DNA from: Astrothelium macrocarpum
Taxonomy: Eukaryota; Ascomycota; Dothideomycetes; Trypetheliales; Trypetheliaceae
Direction: 5' to 3'
Assembly (NCBI GenBank): GCA_021030915.1
Contig: JAGEMR010000073.1
Span: 93,792 to 157,791 of the forward strand
DNA: 64,000 bases
Part shown: piece by piece, positions 23,076 through 34,678 of the stretch
Numbering within the stretch: the stretch's first letter is position 1
Layout of the letters: every line of letters starts with the position of its first letter
Notes under the pieces: generated by a model
Told to the model about the DNA's origin: nothing
What the model saw: only the letters and a program-made list of their open reading frames with translations
Database searches by the model: none
Translations under genes and position numbers: made by a program

Positions 23076-25084
23076 TCAGGATGCCAAAGCTCGAGTGCTG
23101 CTCTTTCTGTTGTTTTTGGTCTTTCGCGTAACAGTGCTGAAGCCATCTTCCTCGAGGCTCTCCGCTGTCGGCCCTGGAGTAGACCCCTCGTTCCCATTAT
23201 TCATCTCTCGAACGACCTCCTTGGGCTTAACTTCCTTATCTTCAGTAACGAGGCCATTTGTAGGACCTTCACCAGCCTCTTCATCTCCCTCTTCGTTATC
23301 CTCAGTCATGCGCCTCAGAATCTCATAGCTTCGTCCCGGCTGGGGAGAAGCTGTCCCATTCTCTTTCTCCTCGTTCTTGCCAGCATTCTTGCCACTATCC
23401 GGAGGCGCATTGGGTGACGTAGCGCCCTTTTCTTTGTCTGCTTTGGACGCTGCTTCCTTTGCGAGCCGTTTTTCCTCGCGACCTTTATCTTCCTGCTCTT
23501 TCTTTTGTCGAAAAGCGAGCTCACGCTTCTCCGCTATTGCCTTCTCAACACTTGCAGTATCGATTGGTTTCGCTCCACCAAAGATACTGGACTTTGATTC
23601 GGAAGATGCTGAAGGCGGGCCGGGCTCGGCCTCGGAAACGGTTCTCTTGGACAAATTCAGTTTTGGTCTTGTTGCTGCCGCCGGCGGCGGTCCAGCAGGA
23701 GAAGAAGGAACACTGGCTTCAGGTGTGGGGGTAGATGAACTTGCGGGCGCATCCGGCTTCATACGGGCTCGCCATTGATTGTCAAGCTCTGGTGCGGTCG
23801 GTTGGCGATCATACTGAGGCCTCTCCCTCGGAGGTCTAGATCCCTCGTTGGAGCGAACTTCACCCCATGCTGGAGATGCTCTTCGTTCTCTTGGCCCATC
23901 TGGTGGACCTCTCAATCGCCCTCCATCACGCATTGACGGTCCACTTGGCGGGACAGGTGACAACGGTCCTTTACGCTCCCAATTACCAAAATCGCGTACC
24001 TTGCCATCACCTTCAAAGGGAGGCGGCCGTCGGCGATCTTGTCTGTCACTGCCCGCATCTGATGCAGTGTCAAAGTTTCGGAAACCAGGTCGGTCCGACG
24101 CGCGTCGTTGATTAGGCAGATCAGGCAAGGGGCCTTTTCGTGTCCAATCGTTCAGCTCTCGGGCTTCGGCGCGGTCTTTGGCTACAATTCGGTATTTATT
24201 AGCGAGGAAGCATACGTTTTTCACCGCGGATGGACGTACGGGGATCTGCAACACTGATCCTTAATGTTCTTCCTGCAAAATTGTTGTTGTCGAGTTCAAG
24301 CGCTTTCTTCAGACCATCCAGGGTGCTGAATTCAACATATGCAAAGCCTTTGGGCCTTTGGGCCTGCTTGTCTTCGACTATGCGCACGCTTGACACATCA
24401 CAGCCAGTGAAGAAATCATGTATATCTCCTTCCGTTGAGTCATAGGATAGATTACCTAAATGAGCGGTGTAAGGAGGTTTGGTTGGGAGCGGCAATCTTT
24501 CACGTGGCTGAAATCCAGAACGGTCTATCCGTTGATTAGCACGTCAAGTGATTGTGTATAAGCAGTGCCATTTCTGCTGTTGGTTACCTCCGAATCCACC
24601 GCGGTCTCTATCGCCGAAGCCACCGCGGTCGCCAAACGATGAGGCACTGCTAAAGGCACGCCTATCGCCACCGCCATATGTTGCTCTCGATTCTGAAATC
24701 ATTGTCAGATGTAGGACGGAAGAGGTGGCTAAAGCGACGGAGCGCGCGTTGCCAGACAAATAACAGTACTGACCAGCTACTCGGATCATTAGCTATATAT
24801 CTCAAGCTTAGTAGATTGCTTCAAAACTTACAAGCAACAGGCATATCCTCCATCTCATCTGCCCATGAGCCGAGGGCTGAAACATGTCAATCAAGGTTCA
24901 TACATAGTTTTTGAGAAGGTGGTAACGTACACTGGTCGCCTAGGAATTCTCCCAGGGACAGTTTCTGGCTTTTTGACTTTGCTGGAGCTAAAACAGCACA
25001 CATTAGCATCCGGCTCGAGATGATGGTGTAGAAGATGGCATTCTGGAATTGAAAGTGGTGTAATGAAGCGCTTTACGTACCCAT
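23076..25084 (-). CDS. TIF3: Translation initiation factor eIF4B (530 aa, 6 exons)
   Basis: Exons are 25084-25081 (only ATGG), 24987-24931, 24876-24832, 24683-24588, 24524-24240 and 24181-23076. The total of 1,593 bp closes exactly. The N-terminus MAPAKSKSQKLSLGEFLGDQ and SLGSWADEMEDMPVA are eIF4B hallmarks. A Gly/Arg/Phe-rich segment follows. One RRM (residues about 85-165) carries RNP2 HLGNLS and RNP1 KGFAYVEF. Repeated WTRKGPLPDLP / WERKGPLSPVP boxes come next, then Arg/Pro/Ser-rich and Lys/Glu-rich low-complexity regions. The protein stimulates the eIF4A helicase on mRNA in the cytoplasm. The acceptor of exon 4 (GAGAG before CAACA) is the only one that avoids an immediate stop. It is less certain than the others. 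Confidence 0.92.
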
Positions 25085-25384
25085 GATTGCAGAGGTTCAG
25101 GCAGCGCGCTTGTTGATTTGCGCGCTGGCTGAGAGAACGTCGAAGGCCGGAAGACCGCCCACGACTTGAATGAGAAGTTTGTCGGTGAAGTGAATTGCAG
25201 CCCGCGTTCGGTGATGAGCGGTGGGCTAGAGGGAAATTCTTCTCGTGCGAGGCGTTCGACGTTGAAGTTCGGTCTAAAGTTGAGGATCTAAACCGGATCG
25301 GGCTGCTACCCTGACGGATAACCCGATTCCCTTAACGCCGGATTATCATCATATTGGCCCAGAGACAGTCTTTACTGGAACAAG
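25085..25384. promoter_or_regulatory. Shared divergent promoter of eIF4B and the Tim17-like gene
   Basis: Only 300 bp separate the two start codons, which face away from each other. Both leaders and core promoters must lie here. No TATA box is evident. Confidence 0.6.
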
Positions 25385-26259
25385 ATGGCTCAAGCTCGAG
25401 GCCCATCTGTCGAAACTGCAGGCGCAATCATAGTTCCTGCATTGAAAGTGGGATGCATGACAGGTCAGTCGCAAAACTCGCCTGCACTTGCCTCTGTTGT
25501 GCTTTGAGAGTCTCAACCAAAACACCCTTCTTTTCGTTCAATTCTTCTCCTTTGAGTACAATTTCATATATCATCCGCGCGAAACTGACAGAAAGATATA
25601 GGAGTCTCCGGTGTTATGATTGGTGGAGTTGCAGGCATTGTTCGGTCCACAACACCTGTGCTCTTTGCTACCGCATCAGGATTGCAATGCTTTGCTTTAG
25701 GATCGACATTTTGGGGTGAGGGACATCCCTACTGTAAAAAAGAAATTCCGAGAGCATTTCTAATAAAACAAAGCTATAAGAAGCACGATGTTGCATGCCC
25801 GGCAGACGGAAAAATTAACCCCAAGTGAGTGTACTAGAGCCAGCACCGTTGCTGGCGGTATCACCGGTGGTGCTATAGGACTTTTGACACGTGAGTATCA
25901 TCTTTCAAATGTAGTAAAGGCTCTGAATCCGCGTCTGACATTACAAAGGCGGGAGAGCCAATTTCTTGCCTGGGATGATCATGTTCTCTGCATTCGGCTT
26001 TGTTGGCCAGTCAATATGCAACTCTGCAGACTCTCAAAATGTAGCTGCAGTCAACGATGGACAAAATCAAGTGCAAAAGCCAAGTATTTGGCAACGACTA
26101 GCTGAGAGTAGATGGACACCGGTAAAGTATGTCACTGATGAGGACTATCAGAAAATGCTGGAAGAGAAACTGTTGGGCATCGAAGCCGAGCTTGCCCTCC
26201 TCGACGAAAATATTGACAGATTGCGGAAGGTCAAGGAAGAGACGAAAGACAATGTCTGA
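25385..26259 (+). CDS. Tim17/Tim22/Tim23-like membrane protein (206 aa, 4 exons)
   Basis: Exons are 25385-25463, 25602-25715, 25774-25890 and 25949-26259; phases close at 621 bp. The spliced product begins MAQARGPSVETAGAIIVPAL. It has small-residue-rich helices typical of the Tim17/22/23 fold: GVSGVMIGGVAGIVRSTTP, then FATASGLQCFALGSTFW, STVAGGITGGAIGLLTRGR and FLPGMIMFSAFGFVGQ. A short charged C-terminal coil follows (EEKLLGIEAELALLDE). The second intron has a good CTAAT branch site. An inner mitochondrial membrane role is inferred from the family. I cannot say whether it is a translocase part, a complex I assembly factor or neither. Confidence 0.84.
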
Positions 26260-27999
26260 GTTTTGATGATGAAGGCGAAGATTGAAAGTACGATAGACAC
26301 CGGGCCTTGGAGGGCATTTTTGACGACCTCTCACTATTGATAAAGGACAGGGATCACTACAGCTCGATGGTGGTCCAGCACTTCTGAAACCGTCATAGAT
26401 ATGGCTACGGAACCTGGAGAGGAGATCGAGCAAGTGGCGTGTAGCCTTCTTGCAACACCCGATATTCTTGATCCAACGAGATCACATCCAAGAGAAGTCA
26501 AGTTGAAAGAGAATTCCATCTCGGCACATCGAGTTCTTTAGTGCCGCAGGACAGCGCTTGCTGGATTCAGTTTCAGCTTTTAAAACGACTGCCGACCCTT
26601 TCGGCAATGTTCTGGACCCTTCGATTTGGAAAATAAAATTTGTGCGCAATGGAGCTGTGCCATGTTGATAGAGGAAGACTTGAACAGCTTGCATTGAATG
26701 AAGACTGAGGAAGCTCATAACAAGTTTTGAGACACCGAAATTTCACAATACCGCGGTTTTCATTGAATTTCCTTGTGGGATAGGTCTCTTTATTCCCTTT
26801 TGCCAAAATGTACAGTCTCTGGACACACCTTCTGTCAAAGTTCTCAGCATTCTCAAATGGAGGCTCCATGGCAATTCTAGTATCGTTTAGCAATGAATTA
26901 TGGTTCTGACTGGTTCATAATGCAAGCTATGAATAGTATACAGCGGTCAGTGAATAGTAGCAACGATTTGATACCGTCTAAATGGCAACCAGTCCCCTTC
27001 ACGTTAGTCGTTCCGTTCTTCCTGCTTGTGAGGGGTAAGTTGGGTACACAAAAGGCGTCATCGTGGGGTAGCAGAGTAGAGGCATAAACGCCCACGCCGG
27101 CTTTTCTTCTACTTTTGCCATCCATGCAATAATTACAGCGTGAGGTACATTGAGAATTGATAGGGTCGAACTTTGAAACACGTCGACAGTTGAAAGCCTA
27201 CCTGCGTCTGTCCCACGTCTACCAACTCTACGGGTCATTGTACGCATCTTTGAAAGACTGGCTGCACATTACGCATTATTCATCCACCGGCGCCCCGACC
27301 AGCCTCAGAATTCCATCCATTTACTTGCAGCCTGACTGTGTGTCCTGCCGCCTAGCCCGCGAGCACTCCAGCTAGCTCTGCCACGGTTCAGCAGATCTGC
27401 CGCCACGACTTTGCCCAAGTGGACCCTACGTCATCTCGCGCTGGTAATCCATACCGTCCATCCCGACCTTGACTACACGCACACGGAAAGCCGCAGCAAC
27501 ATTGTATCGTGTTGTTTGGTTGCTGAAGCCTTCGTGCTAGAAGCTTGTTGATTGGAATCGCGACCAAGCCTAAGCGCCAGCTAAAGTGACCAACATCCAA
27601 ATTGTGAGGAGCTAGGCGCCATTATCTCCGCAGAGACCACACTCAGTCTGGAGAGCCCCACTCCAAGACCCATTAAACCCTACAATACCCAAGGTCAGTC
27701 CTGCCTTTACACCTGTCTGACGAAGTCTACACTCGAGTCTTGTTTCCTTGGAAACATTCTCTAAACCCCTTCTAATCCAGGCATCAGACACAGTCGCGTC
27801 TTCGCTGCGTCGAGTCGCCCATCCCGAACCAAGCCGCACCTTTCAACTCGACCCTCACACCGGCGCATCCCTACTACCTTGTCATTGGCAGAACGCTTAC
27901 AACTGTGAAGAAACTCTAGCTGATTGACTAATCATCGACTTCAATCTGGCAGGCAGCAAACGGAGGAGCTTCTCCGGGCAAGGAGGGCTGCTGAATAGA
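26260..27999. other. Intergenic and PP2C promoter
   Basis: No conserved frame was found. Just upstream of the phosphatase start, 27955-27999 reads as open coding-like sequence after an AG preceded by GACTAAT. An unseen upstream non-coding or short coding exon may therefore splice in here. No upstream in-frame ATG was found. Confidence 0.4.
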
Positions 28000-29820
28000 A
28001 TGTTTGGCACCTCTGGTTCACCACCGAAAGAGGAAGAGACGATATCGGAGCCTCATTCCCCTGCAGACTCGCAAAAGGCTGGTGGTGATGGAACTGGCGA
28101 CGCAGGCATTGGGTCTGATAAGAAGATCAACTCTAGCCATAGTCCTCCGGGCAGGAAACCGGTCGAGGATGGAGGACCGAGCGGAGAGAAGAAGCGTCGG
28201 AGCAGCGGCGTCTCGAAAGCGAGGGATATATTCTCTAATGCCAAGCAGTCATTACATCTCCATGGCTCTCCCGCAAATAATGGCGGTCAACAGGAAAAGA
28301 CGCCGCAAACGCCAATTCAGAAGCTGAGCAAAACCGACCCCGCTTTGTCAGTTCCTCAGGGCTCTCAAAATAACTCAGCTGGGGAATCCGTGCCTGGTCC
28401 AAGGTCGACTTTTAGAGTCGGTGTGACGGAAGATAAGAATAAAAAATGTCGTCGGACCATGGAAGACACTCATGCTTATCTCTACAATTTCCTCAGTACG
28501 CCGGCTCCAAGCTTGGGCGCAGAATCCGCTAGCAAGAGCAGAAACTCGGTGGTAGATGCGCTCCAAACCAATCTAGACTCGTCTTTACAACATGTGGTCG
28601 AAACTGATAATGGTTACTTTGCTATCTTTGACGGTCACGCAGGCACCTTTGCAGCAGACTGGTGTGGGAAAAAGCTGCACCTGCTTTTGGAGGAAACGAT
28701 ACGAAAGAACCCAAATACCCCTATACCTGAGCTTCTCGATTCCACCTTCACCAATGTCGATCAACAGCTGGAAAAGCTACCCCTAAAGAACAGTGGCTGC
28801 ACTGCCGTAATCGCAGTTTTGCGATGGGAAGATAGGATCCCGAATTCGCAATCCGCTACAGGCTCGAGTGCCATCGCGCCGGCGGTTGCCGTTGCAGCAG
28901 CAAAAGCAGCCTCGGAGCCATCAGTTCACGCGATGGCTAATGCACACACAAATATGAATGCATCCACTGACAACCAAAACAACGCAGATGCTAGTAGCGA
29001 TAATCCCAAGGCGGCACAACAAGAACACCGGCCCTCTGCTCCTCAGGAAGCTCGATTACGTGAAACTGCATCGCGACAACGCGTACTGTACACGGCGAAT
29101 GTCGGAGATGCTCGCATCGTCCTCTGCAGAAACGGCAAAGCGCTTCGACTTTCATATGACCACAAGGGCAGCGATGAAAATGAGGGAAAGCGCATTGCTA
29201 ATGCTGGAGGCTTAATACTCAACAATCGAGTCAATGGCGTGCTTGCCGTGACCCGCGCGCTTGGAGATTCATACATGAAGGATCTCGTCACGGGCCATCC
29301 CTACACCACAGAGACAGTCATCCAACCCGACATTGACGAATTCCTCATTCTCGCTTGCGACGGAGTATGCATCCATCACCCACCCCCCCAACTCACAAGT
29401 CCAACCGCTAACCCACTCCTCCAGCTCTGGGACGTGTGCAACGACCAAGAAGCCGTCGACCTCGTGCGGCAGACGGCCGAGCCGCAAGCGGCCTCGAAGC
29501 AGCTCGTCGACCACGCGCTCTCGCGCTTCTCCACGGACAACCTGTCGTGCATGATCGTGCGCTTCGACAACCGCGCCGTGCAGAACACGGTCGACCGCAA
29601 GACCGAGCCCATCGGCGTCGACGGCGACCCGCCCACCAGGGACGGCGGCATCAGCGAGGCCGAGCACCTCGTGCTGCAGTCGCGCAAGCACCTCGACGAG
29701 AGCGGCGACGCCGTGCCGCCGGAGACCATCGCGCCGGAGAGTATAGAGGAGGAGGATGAGGCCGAGCCCGGGCCGGAGCTCAATGTGGATGCGTTGCAGG
29801 CTGCGAGGAGGCGTGATTGA
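28000..29820 (+). CDS. PP2C-type Ser/Thr phosphatase, PTC1-like (586 aa spliced)
   Basis: The catalytic PP2C domain follows a 135-residue low-complexity N-terminus. Its motifs are RRTMEDTH, FAIFDGHAGTFAA (metal-binding Asp and Gly), SGCTAVIAVL, ANVGDARIVLCRNG, DHKGSDENEGKRI, VTRALGDSYMKD and DEFLILACDG joined to LWDVCNDQEA, then DNLSCMIVRF. A 60-bp intron at 29365-29424 (GTATGC, branch CGCTAAC, CCAG) is a multiple of three without stops. The unspliced frame therefore also reads through, giving 606 aa with 20 extra residues in a conserved loop. An Ala/Asn/Ser insert of about 70 residues precedes the ANVGDA strand. Mn/Mg-dependent dephosphorylation of stress-MAPK components is the known role of yeast PTC1; the same role here is inference. 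Confidence 0.94.
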   Translation: MFGTSGSPPKEEETISEPHSPADSQKAGGDGTGDAGIGSDKKINSSHSPPGRKPVEDGGPSGEKKRRSSGVSKARDIFSNAKQSLHLHGSPANNGGQQEKTPQTPIQKLSKTDPALSVPQGSQNNSAGESVPGPRSTFRVGVTEDKNKKCRRTMEDTHAYLYNFLSTPAPSLGAESASKSRNSVVDALQTNLDSSLQHVVETDNGYFAIFDGHAGTFAADWCGKKLHLLLEETIRKNPNTPIPELLDSTFTNVDQQLEKLPLKNSGCTAVIAVLRWEDRIPNSQSATGSSAIAPAVAVAAAKAASEPSVHAMANAHTNMNASTDNQNNADASSDNPKAAQQEHRPSAPQEARLRETASRQRVLYTANVGDARIVLCRNGKALRLSYDHKGSDENEGKRIANAGGLILNNRVNGVLAVTRALGDSYMKDLVTGHPYTTETVIQPDIDEFLILACDGVCIHHPPPQLTSPTANPLLQLWDVCNDQEAVDLVRQTAEPQAASKQLVDHALSRFSTDNLSCMIVRFDNRAVQNTVDRKTEPIGVDGDPPTRDGGISEAEHLVLQSRKHLDESGDAVPPETIAPESIEEEDEAEPGPELNVDALQAARRRD

Positions 29821-30937
29821 ATTGGTTGGTGCGCCGGAGAGGTAATGAAGCTGGTTCATGATCTGAATTAGACCGCTGTTGTTCATTTTCGCCGGGGGGC
29901 TTTTTTTTTTACTATCGAACAGTACGCTATGCTTGCTTTTGTTGTTGGCATGTGGAAAACGGATGTGTCATTTACTGCAGAGAACGGACGTGGGGCGTTC
30001 TTTCTTTGGAAGTGAATCGCCGAGCTTCTCCTTTTTTCCTGTCTCTCTCTCTCTCTCTTCTTTTGTTCTCCCCGAATGAAAGGTGCTATTATCTCAAGAA
30101 TCGCATACATGGCATTCTGCAGCGAGAGACAGACTCGATAGCCAGAGAGTATTCCCCAGTGTGGGGGAAGTGAAGGTGTGGAGAGCACGTGCGATGCAAT
30201 GTATAAGTTATTGTTGAGCTTGCTTGTCTTTCTATTGAATGGCCGTGCTAGTGAATTCTCGCATGCAGTCTTACCTTGCCTTCCCGGTATGGAGTAAAGA
30301 TCTTACATTAGTGTATTGTCTACCCGTCGAGCCGTTCAATGTCAGTAAACTTTAATATATTTTGACCTAGTACCTGACTAGCAGCTAGCTGCTCCTGTCT
30401 GCATGCAGAAACTTGGGGAATAGGGTCAGCGAAACGAGTGCAACTTTGCCTTGTTCGCTAGGCGGTCGATCAAGTGTTTTTTAACAAACACGCCCCTTGT
30501 TTAAGCGAGTTGTGCGTCTGACATGAGTACTTCTATCATCGAGTAATCGAATTTTTCTAGCCGTACAGTAGCCAGAAGTGATGCCACTCTAGATTAGCAC
30601 AGTATTTCATCAAAACAACGATTCAATAATGTGACACTGTCTTTCTGAGCCTCCAAGAGTGTTTAGAAGGAAGCATGTCCGGAAGCTTGAGCGCCACAAT
30701 CCAGGGTTGGCTGAACCCTGGCGTATTACATGATTCGCTCAACCCAGACAATTCCCCAGATTTTATTTCAACTGCCTTGCTCCCTGAACCTGCCCCACGT
30801 CCATCACGTCCGCCTTTTCTATCTCTGTGCTGGTCCAACCAACTTGCGGGGGGAACCTTTCTTCACTCGACGGATCTATCGGGCCTCTCCACAGACCTTC
30901 TCGATGCGGGCAATTATCCAGGTGAAGGAGTTCGAGA
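29821..30937. other. Intergenic, SNF4 promoter
   Basis: Holds the phosphatase 3' UTR and the SNF4 promoter. The open frame 30675-31094 overlaps the SNF4 start in another phase and is probably a shadow or an upstream frame. Confidence 0.45.
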
Positions 30938-32591
30938 ATGTCCGGAAGAGAGCTCAGCGCCGGAAGTAACGGCGCGTCTCCTGCTGCAGCAACCACAACG
31001 CCACCACAAGCTATCGACGCACTCGCAGACGCTGCTGCTGCGAGCATCAAGGGTCACGAGGCCCTCACCTTCGTGGCGCCGTCCTCGTACCTGAGAACCC
31101 GCGGCCACTCTCGTTCCAGCACGCCGGCTGCTGCCCACAAACCAATAATGACCGCACTCGATCGGGAACAACTCGAGGGCCTGGTAAGTGCGCGCTTCTG
31201 TTTAGTGTCGGACGCTTTGCTTCTTTCGTGGCGGCCCAATCCTGTCGTTGTCGTGACTGGGATAGGGATGTGAGGTCTGGGGCTCAGCGTACCGTGCCTC
31301 TATACCGCGTGGGGGCCTGCAGACAGAAGTTCTAATGTCATTTTGTATTGTCATTGTGGCCTGTAGATAGCTTGTACCATTTCGCTTCCTTTCTATTGCT
31401 CGTAGAAGGTTCGGATCAACAGATACTGACTGTCATCCTGCCGTTGTGGGTTAACAGAAGGCTATTCGACGATTCCTAAAAGTCCGTACTAGCTACGATG
31501 TCCTCCCTCTCAGCTTTCGCCTTATAGTTTTTGATACCACCCTGCTCGTGAAAAAGAGCCTCAATATCCTCATACATAATGGTATGAATCTTCAGAATCT
31601 CGATGGATATTTTCAACTAATCGCTAAAAGGCATCGTCTCGGCACCGTTGTGGGACTCGAAGACCTCGACGTTCGCCGGACTTCTCACAACATCAGATTA
31701 TATGAATGTAATTCAATATTATTGGCAGAATCCAGACGCTCTTGCAGCCGTAGACCAATTCCGTCTAAGCAGCCTCAGAGGTTTGGTCGCTCCTTCCTGT
31801 GCTATGAGCTACGGTACTGTCTAATCTAACACTATGTATCAGAAATCGAACGGGCGATCGGCGTGCAACCACTCGAAACCGTATCGATACATCCATTACG
31901 TCCCCTCTACGAAGCATGTCGGAAAATGCTAGAATCGAAAGCGCGAAGGATCCCGCTTCTCGACGAGGACGACGAAACCAATCGATCCATGGTCGTCAGC
32001 GTTGTGACTCAGTATAGAATTCTGAAATTCATCGCTGTCAATGTGAAAGAGACGGAAATGTTGAGGAAGCCTCTACGAGACCTAACCGTTGGCACGTATA
32101 CTAACGTGCAGACCGCCAAGATGGATTCCCCCGTCATGGACGTGATCCATATGCTGGTCAAGTACAGCATATCTAGTATCCCTATTCTCGATAACGATGG
32201 TATGTGCATCGTGCATCATCAGAACCCAAACTAACAGTCCTCCAGGCGTGGTCATTAATGTTTTCGAGGCCGTCGACGTGATTACCTTAATCAAGGGCGG
32301 CGTGTATGATGACCTCAACTTGACGGTCGGCGAGGCATTACTGAAGCGTTCTGACGTAAGCCATCGCTCATAGGTGCTCCTGTAGGTTGACGCGGCTGAC
32401 GTACTACCCAGGATTTTGCCGGCATCTACACGTGTACAATGAACGATCGCCTCGACACTATATTCGATACTATTCGTAAATCTCGGGTGCATCGGCTGGT
32501 TGTGATAGACGAAAACAGCAAGTTGAAAGGGCTGCTGACGTTAAGTGATATCCTGGAATACATCTTACTGGAAGGCGAGGATCAGGAGTAA
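30938..32591 (+). CDS. SNF4: SNF1/AMPK gamma subunit SNF4 (388 aa, 6 exons)
   Basis: Exons are 30938-31183, 31458-31581, 31631-31780, 31843-32199, 32246-32355 and 32412-32591, totalling 1,167 bp with all phases closing. After an Ala/Ser-rich N-terminus of about 70 residues, the core reads AIRRFLKVRTSYDVLPLSFR, LLVKKSLNILIHNGIVSAPL, WDSKTSTFAGLLTTSDYMNV and RIPLLDEDDE. Then come YSISSIPILDNDGVVINVFE and VHRLVVIDENSKLKGLLTLS. These are the four CBS repeats of the nucleotide-sensing gamma subunit of the SNF1 kinase, which governs use of alternative carbon sources. The first intron (274 bp) is much longer than the rest, which are 46-62 bp. Confidence 0.97.
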
Positions 32592-33025
32592 TGGGCGACG
32601 CAACGCCTCGGATCTTGGGGTGGATTGAATTGCTCGATGCGGATATTTTTTTCGCTGGGGGTTTTGGCCTGCGGTTAGGAATGAACTGGGGGTTGCTCTA
32701 ATCTACTATAGGAAGCGCGTTTGCGAAGCGGTCGCTTGCGGCTGTGATATCAGTCTTTAGTTTCGCTTATCATCTATAGGTCTCACTTGATGCCTATTAC
32801 ACCACGATTGTGCTTTGGATTACCCCATAATGAGCTGGAGGTCTCCCTAATCTACAATGGTTCTCTCAACAGACTAGGTGACTAGCGCTGCCTGCTCAAG
32901 CATAAAAGGAGGGAGGATTCTTCCCCAGACTCTTCCCTTTTTTTTCCCTCACAGATTCACAGTTCCACAGCAGAGCACCCCCCAACACAACTCTGCTGCC
33001 AAATTTTTTTTATAAATCATTCAAG
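32592..33025 (+). promoter_or_regulatory. Probable core promoter of the Pro/Ser-rich gene
   Basis: A TATA-like CATAAAAGG near 32900 is followed by a CT-rich tract and a leader of about 90 bases ending ATTCAAG before the ATG. This layout is common for strongly expressed fungal genes. The upstream part also includes the SNF4 3' UTR. Confidence 0.5.
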
Positions 33026-33920
33026 ATGGTCTTCACCGCCATCACCAAAGCTTTTGTTCTTTTTTACGGGGGCCTCCTCACTGCCCCATCCTCTCCCTCA
33101 CCTCTCTCCTCTCCCTCCTCCACCTCTCTTCCTCCTCGTCCCTCCGCTCCCTCGCCTCCCTCTCTTCCTCCCTCTCCTCCGCCCTCCTCACCACCCCCCA
33201 GTGCTCCCCCGGCGGCCAAGGGCCGAAAAAGGCTTGCCGGCCTGCTTCGCAGGCTGGCTAAAAAGCCAAAAAAAGAAGAAGACCCGATGATTTCGATGGA
33301 AATCATCTACGAGGGCGGGGACTGCCCCGACTTTTCTCCCTGCGGCTCAGTCCGCAATTTCAGAATCCCGCCGAAGACGAGTCGGCGATCACCGTAAGTA
33401 CTAATTTTTAATTCTCTACATTTCTGCCCAAATCTTCTCTTGAGGAGACCCCCAGCCCAAATCCCTCATTTTCTTGCTCCTTTACATTTTCCTCCCAAAT
33501 CCTGACTCTTTTCACCTTTACCAATTTTCCCTGCATTTTCTCATGGGGAGGGCCCCAGCCAAATTCACCCTTTTTTCCTCACTTTCCATTCTTTCCCAGT
33601 TCCTTTTTTTTTATCTCTCCGTTTTTTCTCCCGAATTCTCTACTGGGGAGACCCTCAACCAAAAAGTCCATTTTGTTTTGCTAACTCCCTTTTCCAGAAG
33701 AAAGGGCACCATCATCATCGGTGGTGTCCACCAGCCACCAGACTCCGCCCTCGACCTCTCCCTCTCCTCCACCTCCCTCCTCCCCACCTCGCCCTCCCAG
33801 CCACCAGGCGCCCCCCAGCACTCCTCGCACGAGGTGCAGGAGCTGCAAAATGCCCTGGAAAAAGCTCTCCTACGGATCGAGCAGCTGGAGGCGTTGACCG
33901 CGAGACTCCGAGGCGAGTAA
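33026..33920 (+). CDS. Unrecognised Pro/Ser-rich protein with basic patch and C-terminal coil (196 aa)
   Basis: Exons 33026-33393 and 33698-33920 join in phase (591 bp). The intron has GTAAGT, a GCTAAC branch site and TTCCAG. The product starts MVFTAITKAFVLFYGGLLTA, a possible signal peptide or anchor. About 40 residues of mostly Pro and Ser follow, then a strongly basic segment (GRKRLAGLLRRLAKKPKK), a short folded-looking stretch (SMEIIYEGGDCPDFSPC) and a helical C-terminus (EVQELQNALEKALLRIEQLE). I do not recognise a family. The splice signals and promoter-like upstream sequence support a real gene, perhaps lineage-specific. Composition is very biased, so parts of the frame could be chance. 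Confidence 0.6.
33425..33670 (+). repeat. Three imperfect ~100-bp tandem units inside the intron
   Basis: A GGGGAGACCCCCAGCC-like box recurs at 33442, 33545 and 33645, each preceded by a TTCTC stretch and followed by CAAAT and T/C-rich sequence. Spacing is 103 and 100 bp. The units fill most of the 304-bp intron. Confidence 0.75.
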
Positions 33921-34678
33921 AGGGGTAACCAACCCACCGCTCGACCTCATTTCTAGATGTTCCGTCCCCCAGCATCTCTGGCCCTCAGCACCGACCATTT
34001 TGGTCGCGTGCCTCTTTTTTCCGCCCACCTCGCTTTCTTGGTGCTCCGTCCTCCAGCGCCCAAGACCATTAGCTGCGGCCCTAGCCTCTCGACACAGGGT
34101 GTTGATGCTAGTGGTTGACAGCCTCTTTTTTCCGCTCCTCTCTCTTCTCACGCGTCCCGTCCTCCGACGCTCAGCGCCAGTGTCGCTGCAAAGGGGGGCT
34201 CCCAGGGGTGGGGCTCGCCGGTGGAGTTTTGGGTTTTTGGAGGAGTTTGGGTTTTTGGGAGTCTGGGCTTTTGGGATGGGAGGCTTTGACAACTGTGGAT
34301 ACTTTGACTTTCAGTGTCCATATTGAAATCACACATTTTGCCTGGGGCTGACCCGGCATAACATCTACTTTTCTACTCCTTTGCAATAAATGTGACTGTG
34401 ATGGTACCACCTGAAATTACAGCGAGAAGTACCTCAGACCGTTAAAGAGCGCTGCCTGGAACTATTATGGCAAGACAAAATTGGGTTACAGTCAGAAGCT
34501 TTGCCTCCTGCTGGGGTGTCACAGGAACTTGGCACAAAACTGCATTAAATAAAGAATGTAACTTATGCGTTAATTGAATTGACATCATCCCCCTACTAGC
34601 GTGATCGTATGGGAATTACGGCTCGGCTTCACGTAGAGAAACGGTCTAGCTACAGATAAAGCAAAGATTCACTTGTCG
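33921..34678. other. 3' region with further degenerate tandem duplication
   Basis: A CCGTCC(C/T)CC box followed by an AGC- or GCTCAGCGCC-type string recurs near 33961, 34047 and 34158, with CCTCTTTTTTCCGC at 34009 and 34121. This suggests roughly 90-110-bp duplications continuing past the gene. A 108-residue frame (34000-34326) crosses them and is not supportable. Confidence 0.5.

Noticed and set aside
29269..29886. 205-residue minus-strand frame over the PP2C gene
   Set aside because: Antisense shadow of conserved phosphatase codons.
30675..31094. 139-residue frame upstream of SNF4
   Set aside because: It overlaps the SNF4 first exon in another phase and has no family similarity.
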